Of a DNA stretch of 60,563 nucleotides, positions 52,395 to 60,563 are shown one piece after another. Source of the stretch: Ophiostoma sp. CBS 140.51 (Eukaryota > Ascomycota > Sordariomycetes > Ophiostomatales > Ophiostomataceae); contig JANSLP010000192.1 in assembly GCA_029298735.1 (NCBI GenBank), forward strand, positions 1 to 60,563, given 5' to 3'. How positions within the stretch are numbered: the first letter of the stretch is position 1; each line of letters opens with the position of its first letter. The notes beneath the pieces were generated by a model. That model did no database searches. It saw nothing but the letters and a program-made list of their open reading frames with translations, and had not been told where the DNA came from. The position numbers and the translations under genes were made by a program.

Positions 52395-54560
52395 ATGCGC
52401 CTAATCGAGACGACTTCGCTCGAGATGCGCGAGTTCTTCCCGCCAAACATCCCGCCTTACTCGATTCTGTCGCACACATGGGGAGCCGAAGAAGTGTCGC
52501 TGGTCGACTTCATGGCCGTGAGCTCGGCCTCGGCCAAGACCAGATCGTCGCGGCGCGGCTTCAAGAAGATTGTACGTGCCGCTAGGCTGGCTCGCGAGCT
52601 CAAGCAAAAGTACATCTGGATCGACACATGCTGTATCGACAAGTCAAGCAGCGCCGACTTGACCGAGGCCATCAACTCCATGTACCAATGGTATCGCGAC
52701 TCGGTTGTCTGCTTTGCCTGGCTTGACGACCTGCCTAACGAAAGGCCTGACAAGGACATGGCGAAATGCCGCTGGTTCACGCGCGGCTGGACTTTGCAAG
52801 AGCTCGTCGCGCCTCGCCGCCTTGAATTTTACGATGCTGAATGGGTGTTTCGAGGCACTAGGACGGCACACATCGACCTCATCTTCCAGCGCACTAATAT
52901 CCCACAGCGCATCCTGCTGGGCCAGGCGCATCCCACCAACTACTCGCTGGCGCGCCGTATGTCATGGGCAGCTTCGCGTGAGACCACACGTATCGAAGAC
53001 ACGGCATACTGCCTACTCGGTATTTTCGATATTAACATGCCACTGGCATATGGTGAGGGCAGCAAGGCTTTCCGCCGCCTACAAGAGGAAATTGTCAAGA
53101 AAAACAGTGACTTGACCATCTTCGCCTGGCGCTCACCTCGTGTCAATGTACCGGCCATTGAAGTGACCAATCCCGAGGGCAACGGCCCGCACCCGTCCGT
53201 CACTAAGCCCATGCCGGTAATTGTGGAGCTTAACCCTGTCTTTCACCCGAAAGACACCCCCGGCTTTGCGTCACCGGCCCACTCGCGAGCTGCCTCGCCT
53301 TCCACTCCTACCTCCCGTGAGAGGAGGCGTCGCTCCGTGTCCCCGGCTGCGTCGTCAAGGTCCCCGACACCTGTGTCCAACCCATTATCTACCCCAAGCA
53401 ACGCGCCGCTGGGCAAGATTCGCTCCAGTCCTGGATCTTCGGTCGTCTCGGTAGCAACAGCCACCCCGGCAGCAGATACCACCAACAAGCGACCAGAGAG
53501 GCCTGAATTGTGCCTCTTTGCACCTTCACCTGCCCCGTTTGCCGAATATGCGAGTTTGCACCCGTTTGCTGACGACTTCGAGAACTTCTCCGTGACCAAC
53601 CGTGGGCTGTTTGTATCTGGTTCGGTATATTTGCGGTTGATGCACAAGCCAGGAACTCTGGGAACACCAGCGATAAACCATTACCTGCTGCTACTCGGCA
53701 GCCAGTATGGTAGCTTTATCGGTATCTACTTGATCAAGATCGGACCCAACCTCTTTCAGCGGGACTGGGATGCCGACATGGCTGTGTTGAAGCAGAACGA
53801 CGTGCTTCTCATGCGTGGTTTCCTCGTTACGGACTGGTATGTTCTAATCGACAAGCGGCCGGCAAACACCATCACACCGGAGACCTTCCGGCAGGCGTCC
53901 ATCCACGTCCCGCCAAGAGGTGAGGGTAACGAGTACATCATGATCAAGGATACGGCACCAACACATCTGTGGGACGTGCAGGACCGATTGTTTGTGCGTC
54001 CCAAGGCATATGTGTGGACACGATACGACATGGTGCTGGCCATTAAGTGTGCTGTCGCGCTGCGCAATGTGAACATTAAGATCCCCGACACGCCCGATGC
54101 TATAGCCATTTCAAAACGGGTCAACTTTGTAGTTCTCTGTCAGTACCGCTACCATCAGCGTGACCCGCAGTTTGTCGTCTTTTTAGAAGAAGACTACCCT
54201 CGCGAGACGGAGATGATCATGGTGCGGCGAGCACCAAACAACAGCTACATGTGGCCAGACCTCGACGTGATGTGCCCATACCTGACGAAACTGCCGGACT
54301 ACGTGATGGTGGACGTTGGCGAGCGCAGTGCTCGAACGGGCAAGTGGCGCAGCTGCTGGTACCGCATCTCGACGATTGTCAAGAAGGAAAAGGTCGACCT
54401 GGAATACACTGCGCCAGAGCTCTTTAGCTTGTACTTTGACATCAAGCAGGTCGAAAAGTACGACCCAGCTGAGGATAAGGCAAGAAATAAGCATGATAAG
54501 CATGAAAGGCACGATACGAAGTCACCAACTGAACAAAAGAGGCAAAAAGAGCATAGCTAG
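52395..54560 (+). CDS. HET-domain (heterokaryon incompatibility) protein
   Basis: An intron-free gene of 721 aa with an N-terminal HET domain, the module that triggers cell death after fusion of genetically different hyphae. The three HET blocks are visible: YSILSHTWG (22-30), YIWIDTCCIDK (73-83) and WFTRGWTLQELVAPR (127-141). They are followed by DTAYCLLGIFDINMPLAYGEG at about 206-226. A Ser/Pro-rich disordered insert lies at about 295-365. The C-terminal half is the uncharacterised extension seen in many Sordariomycete HET proteins, with no NACHT, ankyrin or WD repeats. The final 40 residues are Lys/His-rich. It sits between the GH45 and PTH11-like genes. No partner gene typical of a known incompatibility pair was seen beside it. 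Whether it determines compatibility is unknown; most genomes carry dozens of such genes. Confidence 0.92.
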   Translation: MRLIETTSLEMREFFPPNIPPYSILSHTWGAEEVSLVDFMAVSSASAKTRSSRRGFKKIVRAARLARELKQKYIWIDTCCIDKSSSADLTEAINSMYQWYRDSVVCFAWLDDLPNERPDKDMAKCRWFTRGWTLQELVAPRRLEFYDAEWVFRGTRTAHIDLIFQRTNIPQRILLGQAHPTNYSLARRMSWAASRETTRIEDTAYCLLGIFDINMPLAYGEGSKAFRRLQEEIVKKNSDLTIFAWRSPRVNVPAIEVTNPEGNGPHPSVTKPMPVIVELNPVFHPKDTPGFASPAHSRAASPSTPTSRERRRRSVSPAASSRSPTPVSNPLSTPSNAPLGKIRSSPGSSVVSVATATPAADTTNKRPERPELCLFAPSPAPFAEYASLHPFADDFENFSVTNRGLFVSGSVYLRLMHKPGTLGTPAINHYLLLLGSQYGSFIGIYLIKIGPNLFQRDWDADMAVLKQNDVLLMRGFLVTDWYVLIDKRPANTITPETFRQASIHVPPRGEGNEYIMIKDTAPTHLWDVQDRLFVRPKAYVWTRYDMVLAIKCAVALRNVNIKIPDTPDAIAISKRVNFVVLCQYRYHQRDPQFVVFLEEDYPRETEMIMVRRAPNNSYMWPDLDVMCPYLTKLPDYVMVDVGERSARTGKWRSCWYRISTIVKKEKVDLEYTAPELFSLYFDIKQVEKYDPAEDKARNKHDKHERHDTKSPTEQKRQKEHS

Positions 54561-54905
54561 GAGCTATGCATTCTGTCAATGCAGCAGTCTCACAATAAAG
54601 GATGGAATAGATCACGATTCACGATCGCTATTTTTGAGAGTGATTTTTTAAATTATTTTCGTTGCATACGAAAAGAAAGGGTAGTAAAATGTGAAGTTGA
54701 AAGTGAAAAAAGAGTGAAGGTACACAAGTGAGTGAGTGTATCTCTGGTATCCAAATGTCCTGTTTTGTATCCGCGCACTGACTGACATGAATTTACAGTG
54801 CCCCATTAAATCAAAAGAGAGACTGAAAAAACAATGAAAAAGACAACCAACTCCCGATACTCCGGTTACCCATATCCCGTCATGACTTTGTCACGTCACG
54901 AACGC
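54561..54905. other. convergent intergenic spacer
   Basis: A 345-bp AT-rich spacer between the 3' ends of the HET gene and the PTH11-like gene. No gene or structured element was seen. Confidence 0.65.
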
Positions 54906-56463
54906 CTACTCGGCATGTCCAATCCGTTCACGTCCGCCACCACCAGAGTAGTGTGCATATGTCGGAGAAGCAGGTGTGATGGGTGGTGCCTGCTCTGCGG
55001 GCAATGTGGACTCTGTCTCCTTTTCTTCCTGGACAGTAACCTCGGTCGTCACAGGCACGTAGTCGGGCGACTGCGCACCCATCCGTGACCGGCCGCCAAA
55101 GGGACTCTGAGCCTTCGTGGCATTGTTGGCCGCCTTCATGGCCTTCGAAGATTGAAAGCATGACGCCTTGGATGGCTTTTGTGTGGGGATGTACTGGGTT
55201 TGTGAAGGGGCAAGCTTGGGCATCGGCGGTGGTGGTGCCGTGTTGTTAGTCGCCGACCGAGACAACTGGCCATCGCTGTCGGTGCCATTGGCGCCCTGGC
55301 CGTTGCTATTCCTACCATCCTCAGCACCCAAGATGCGTGCCTGCGACTCGGACGACTTGCGCACCTTGGATGCGCTACGGCTACCAGCACTGGCACCACC
55401 GTTGCTGCCACCACCGGCAGCACCGCTCATCACAGCGACTGCAGCCGCCTTGGCCTTGCCGTATGTTGAGCTGCCACCAGCAGTGTCGTGACTGCGCTGC
55501 AGATTGGACGAGTTGGGCGATGTCGTGCTCAGCACAAAAGTACCGCCACCACCGTAACCCGTGTTGAGAGCACTCATGAACGGCTTCAGGCAGGGCATAG
55601 TGGTGGCAATGACGGCGTAAGAGAGCTCAATCTGCGTACAGACATATGCCAAGATGCCGTGCAAAGACTCATCGTTACTGTAGAGAGATTTGTGGAGGTA
55701 GTATAGGCGGACGGCGGCGACAAGGACGACAGGCAGGCGAAGCCCATAAGCGATGACGACAACGGACTTCTTGCTCCATGGGAGCTGCAGGTCACGAACA
55801 AGCCAGACACCACCGATAAAGAGGGCGATCTCCGTGAGGATGTCCATGGCAGTGACTGCGGCCCAACGTGCGTACTATTTCAAAACTGTTAGAGACGATG
55901 CAACGAGCGAAGTAAGAGTAAAAAACGACAGAATAGCTTACAGTAGTCGCAGAGCAGCCATCAACGGAGTCGTTCCAGGGCTGGCTGAGGTCGCAACGGA
56001 TAGTCACAACAAAGAGTGAAACGACAAAGTAGACTGCCGACGCAGCGAGCAGGATGCGGGCCATGACGCTGTGTGAAGGGTCGCGGGAGAGACGCATGAG
56101 AAGCAGAGCAATCGAGCTCTTTGTGAGCCACATGCCAATCAAAAAGAATATGTCGCTGATGTAGAGATCGCGCTGCCATGTGAGGATGGCGTCCGGTGTG
56201 AGGTCGGCCACAATTTTGCCAAAGCCGTTGGCAATGGCTAAAAATATCAAGACGCCTTGTATGAGGGCAATGACCATACTGAAAAATGCGGCATAGTCGT
56301 CCTTGCCAAACGTAGCGCGGCACTCGATGCGGACATAGGTGCGGATGAGCAGTGAGATGACACCGAATACAAGACCGAGACTTGCGGTGATGGCGAGGAT
56401 GCCGCCCTGGTCGGTATCGGTGACGGCCTTGAGCGGCGGCAGGACGGTCGTGTTGTCGGCCAT
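54906..56463 (-). CDS. PTH11-like / fungal 'rhodopsin' domain membrane protein
   Basis: A seven-helix integral membrane protein of the fungal rhodopsin-like family, which includes the Magnaporthe receptor Pth11 group. Exons 56463-55942 and 55874-54906 give 496 aa. The 67-nt intron (GTAAGC donor, TCTAACAG branch region, AAATAG acceptor) rejoins as CSATTYARWAAVTAMD. Hydrophobic helices fill about residues 22-275, with the family blocks DDYAAF, KSSIALLLMRLS and VTAMDILTE. The cytosolic tail of about 200 residues is Ser/Gly/Ala/Pro-rich and disordered, with many candidate phosphorylation sites. It lacks the CFEM domain found in Pth11 itself. Most members have no known ligand, so a sensory role is only inferred. 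A pyrimidine-rich leader (purine-rich on the plus strand, 56500-57200) precedes the ATG. Confidence 0.88.
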
Positions 56464-59400
56464 GGTGTCGTCGGATAGTATGTCATCAATCGCCTGTTGT
56501 TTTGTTGTCTCTCCGTGTATCTCTCGTGTTTCGTGATGTCAAGATGCCGCCACCCAGACGTAAAAGACCAAGAGAGACAATTGACAAGAGGAAAGATCAA
56601 CAGACAAGAAGAAGGCGAGAGGGAGAGAGATGGGAGCGGGGCGTGTGTGGGTTGTTATAAAGGCCAAGACGAGATCATGAGAAACGAGTGGCAGAATATC
56701 AAGATAATGGACAAAGATAGAAACGAGTCGTAGCTCAAGGGAGAGACAAAAAAGACGGAAGTGCCGCAATGCAGGGCCGATCAACGAAGAGAAAAAAAGG
56801 ACTGGAGAGACGGGGAGGCAGCATGTATGTATTTATTGTGTGCAGGGGTCGGGATGACGAGAGAAGAGAGAAAAGATGACCGGGGATGTCGAGAGGTCCA
56901 GCTGCGTGGGGAGGATGCGAAGATGGGTCGGCGACCTGTGATGGGAGAAAGAGAATGGGATATGGAAAAAAGAAGACAGGATGGGGAAGCAAAAATCAAA
57001 GTAGAGTGGACAATAAGACACAGGAAGCAGGGCTGCAGCCAAGTCCTTTTCTTTTCTTTCACTTTCTGCTGTATCTTGTCGCTCTCCCGCCAATAGTGGT
57101 CACTGGAAGGGGGGCAGACGAGACAGCAACAACGGGAAGGGGAGACGCAAGAAGAGAAACTGAGAGAGCGTAGGAGACGAAAGAGATTGTCGGTTGACCG
57201 GTTGGCCCTTTGAGATGTGACCAACACGAGGACGATGGGGTCGGCGACCAAGAGATATCAAAAAGAAGGCTCGCTGATGGACGTGAGACATGCAGAAGCT
57301 GGTCTCTTTTGCATTTCGGTGATGCTGACCACTATGTTTGATGACACAAAATGTAGAGGAGGCGAAGACAACAGAGTGTGGTGGTGGTCGTAGCGGTAGT
57401 GGTGGAAGACAACGGCTGTGAGGCCTCTTACAAGACAGAGACTCAGTCGGAGGTGATCGGGTACAATAAAAACAGAAACAACAGATGAGATGCTAGGTAT
57501 CACGGTGACCCTTTTTTTGTCGCAAAACGGCCTGGAAAGGGGTGCCGAATGTGACAGAAAAGTTATGGAAACAAAATCATAGAAGAAAGAGGCAGGTCGG
57601 ATGCCAATATGAAGTGTCCAAGCACCAACGGATAACCGCTGTGGTGCGTGTTGGCTGTCGATCATGGGAAAACGGGGCTCAGGTTGACGAAAAAAAGAAG
57701 TCGAATAGGACATCCCTGGCTTTGCAAGAGGTGAGTTGGCAAGTTGAAAAAAGAGCACAACATTGCAACTAGAAGGATGCTGGATACAGACAAAAAGAGA
57801 AGTATGATATCAAAACAGCACCCGAGGCCCCGATGATCTACGCCTTGGCCACATCAACTTGGGAGACCAGTGTCAAGTGGGAGAAAACAAACGTCAGATA
57901 CCAAGATGTGTAGTCGATTGACTATTGATGCGTACAAAATACAAATACGATTCGAAAACAATAGCATAAAGACACAACGGCATGCCAAATTATACGCTAC
58001 AGCCGTGACAGACACGGAGAAACAGACCGATGGGGAAAGTCTTGGGGTAGATCACAACACAACAGAGATTCCATCTTAGATGGTGGAAGAGAATATAGTG
58101 GAAAAGGGAAATACAATAAGAGACGAGACATGCCAAAGTAAGGGATGGTTAAAATGGCGGACGGCACTTGAGGGTGTATTGGTGTAAGATACGGAGAGCA
58201 GGCGAAAAAAGAAAGCAGCCCGACACAAAATGGAAAAGACAAGCTTGGTATTTTGTTGTCAACTGGGACTCTCACATGTGTGAAATAAGAACACAATGCC
58301 AGACTGCAGGCTAAGAAATAGAGGCGAACCAACGTCAAAGCCAAATAAGTGAGACATCAGAATAAGAATGGCCTCATTGTCTAGAGGAAGGGAGGAGATT
58401 AGGATGGGAAATAAAAGACGATAAATGTCCAGTGTGGAGGTGGAGGTGGGCGTCCTCTTTGGATGGAGCCAACGGCATTTGTTAGTACCAGATGCATACG
58501 ACATGAGATCCCGTTTGCTCATGCAGCTGCATCTCGAAGCCAAGAAAAAGATAGAGTGGATAAGAGGGACATGACAAAAGGACGACGGAGAGATGAGGAC
58601 AGAAAAGAAGACGCGTTTGCCCTCAACCCTCGTAAAAAACGATCAGCATTGTGGGCTGAGACATGTCTGTGCCTTGGTTTGGGTGCCTCTTCTAGGTGTA
58701 TTTTGGTGTGCCTTTTGGTGCCGTAATTCGGTGTTAAAGGTGCCTGTGATCAGAGTTTGGCTTTTTCTATGTGCCCACCTAAATTGCCATATTGATTTTG
58801 TATTTTCTTTTCTTCCAACTGTTTTCTTTTTCACTGCCTTCCCATAGCATCTGCCGTTTCCCTAACCCTCGACCGCAATCAAAGGCATTCGTTGGAAATA
58901 AAAAGCAATGACTATGACGTCGTCGAGAGAATACTTGAAATAACCGTGAAGTGTATTATGAAATGAAATGGGTGCAAAATTAACGAACGTAAAAGTGTTT
59001 GTATCAACATAAAGCTAACAAACGATATGATGCTTTTCCCGGATATCTCTAAATACGAATCACAGCCAATCTCCGGTTGAACATAACGGACGTGACGAAC
59101 ACGAGGGTTCGAATACGCTATTTTCCCTCCTAATATCACCTCGGAAGGAAAGCCTTATCCATATGATACTGTAGAATTGGACCAACATGCAGGAACATCA
59201 GGTACATCTGCGCAAAAAGGTACGCAATATGAGGAAGACGCACAGAAGAGATGGTAAGTCCCCTCAAGATAGGTGGATACGACACCGATCTCATCGGGTT
59301 GGGCCTGCCGGTTGGTCCAGGGGTTGTTTTCTCTCAAAGTGACTGTGGTGTCTATTGCAACCCGTGCAATAAGAAGTAAAAGAGAATTAACTGTTGGGTT

Positions 59401-60497
59401 TGCTGTATCAAGATGTATCCAATATTGGTAAGATGCCTTGAGAAATGCAACGGCCGTTGAAAAAAAAGAGCGCCTGGCACAAACACATCTCCTATTTGTC
59501 GACCAGGCTGGGCGAACTGCCATCCATCGAGACTAGCCTTTACCGAGATCACCGAGACATCGCTGACCTTTTTTTACATCCCTCATGAGAGCGAAGGCTG
59601 CCAGGTTGTCTGTCTTCGCATTGTCGTCAAGCTGTCGTCCGCGGATGCGTGCAAGGGGCAGAGAGCAAACAAGAGGAAAAAGAGAGGCAATTGGTGTGGG
59701 GGGCGAGACAAACGTTGAAAGACAGGCCCAATGACGGACGTCTCCGAGCGAGAGTGCAGGAAGATGTGCAGTGGAAGAAGAGAAAGACAGAGAGCCTCAG
59801 GGCATCTGGCAGTTTTGTGTGAGGGAGTCCCAAAGACAGCTGTGGCCCACATCGCTTCAGCTGGTTCCCCTTCCCTTGCAGCGCCGATCTCCCTTGCGTC
59901 AGGGGGTAGGGAGGGAAAGGAGTCTTGGAGGGCTAAGTGACAAGAGGAGTCCGGTCCAGCACGGGTGATAGGGCGAGAGTCGAAAGTATTGTGAAGGACG
60001 CTGCACAGCAAAAAAAGAAAGAAAAGAAGAATCAACAAAATTTACAATAGAAAAAAGAGCCGACAAAAGGACGACCAGCAGACTAGGAATTCCCCGAAAG
60101 TGCAAACCGGCCCCTGTACAAGTCACTAGAAGCCCTTTTTTTGTTGCATTGTCCCGAGAGGACTTGTGCAAGGTACGATTGTACGCCACCGGCGCCGGTC
60201 GGTAGGAGAAAAAGAAAGAAAGTTGGCTAGGTGGTGAGAAAGTTGAAATGGTAGATGTGAGATCTGATGAGAATAGGTCCATTCTTTCCTTTTGTTACCA
60301 CTAGTGCTTTAGCCAAAAAAAAGGAAAGAGCAAAGGTCCAGAGAGATTTCCTATTTCGGCAATTTTTGTGAATTGAAAACAGGGAGAAAATAAAGTGAAA
60401 ACTACTTCACGACCACAAAAGTCATAAAAAAAATGACCAAAAAAATAATAGCGAATTCGAAAGCGGTGCTTCTGTGAAAGAAGCGCATCAGGATTTG
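56464..60497. other. 4.0-kb intergenic region between PTH11-like gene and tRNA-Lys
   Basis: The plus strand is purine-rich at 56500-57200, 58080-58600 and 59600-60380. The first fits the leader of the minus-strand PTH11-like gene. Frames such as 59155-59523 (minus) carry no motif. No additional gene was recognised. Confidence 0.55.
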
Positions 60498-60563
60498 AGC
60501 CCGATGCGGGGGTCGAACCCGCAACCTTGAGATTAAGAGTCTCACGCTCTACCGATTGAGCTA
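60498..60563 (-). tRNA. tRNA-Lys(CTT), 5' end cut by window edge
   Basis: On the minus strand the sequence begins at the base after the missing 5' acceptor strand (TAGCTCAATCGG) and has D arm, anticodon stem TGAGA/TCTCA with loop CTCTTAA (anticodon CTT), variable loop, T arm with GGTTCGACCC, 3' acceptor ATCGGGC and discriminator T. About 66 of 73 nt are present. It is a standard, well-conserved fungal tRNA-Lys without an intron. A run of seven T on the minus strand lies about 48 nt downstream, followed by a longer one. Confidence 0.96.

Overview
The window reads as nuclear DNA of a filamentous ascomycete (Pezizomycotina, most likely a Sordariomycete; genus not assignable by eye). Evidence: spliceosomal introns mostly 55-85 nt long with GTRNGT-type donors and CTAAC-like branch points, GC-rich third codon positions, a HET-domain protein, a fungal Zn2Cys6 regulator, a seven-helix 'rhodopsin'/PTH11-type membrane protein, a GH45 cellulase and a fungal SET-MYND protein. 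Thirteen protein genes are supported in 60.6 kb, which is sparse; intergenic DNA is long and rich in purine/pyrimidine-skewed tracts.

Layout, left to right. 1-9.5 kb, all on the minus strand: a degenerate serine-type tRNA (588-668), an AhpD-like protein (964-1863), a SET/MYND methyltransferase-type protein in four exons (2578-5164), and a large AAA+ ATPase in six exons (5929-9472) whose middle exon carries an apparent one-base frameshift. 9.5-13 kb: gene-free divergent intergenic DNA. 13-18.5 kb, plus strand: a TRP/YVC1-type vacuolar cation channel (four exons) and a membrane-anchored TAP-type alpha/beta hydrolase. 19.6-22.1 kb, minus: a Zn2Cys6 transcription factor. 22.1-35.05 kb: 12.9 kb with no recognisable gene. 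35-36.6 kb: a JEN-type monocarboxylate permease. 39.7-40 kb: a 109-aa protein with an intron in its probable 5' UTR. 41.4-43.1 kb (minus) and 47.7-49.1 kb (plus): a Dal5/anion:cation-symporter transporter and a TauD-type 2-oxoglutarate dioxygenase, divergent across 4.6 kb. 50.9-56.5 kb: a secreted GH45-type cellulase, a HET protein, and a PTH11-like membrane protein. The right edge cuts a tRNA-Lys(CTT).

How genes may work together (inference): the Dal5-family transporter and the TauD dioxygenase could be an uptake-plus-cleavage pair for organosulfonates. The dioxygenase has no cysteine and only its initiator methionine in 456 residues, the composition expected of a protein made under sulfur starvation. 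This is the most striking signal in the window. The GH45, HET and PTH11-like genes form an accessory-looking right end. No transposase, reverse transcriptase, CRISPR array, rRNA or secondary-metabolite backbone gene was recognised. Splice sites were placed by eye from consensus signals, frame continuity and family motifs.
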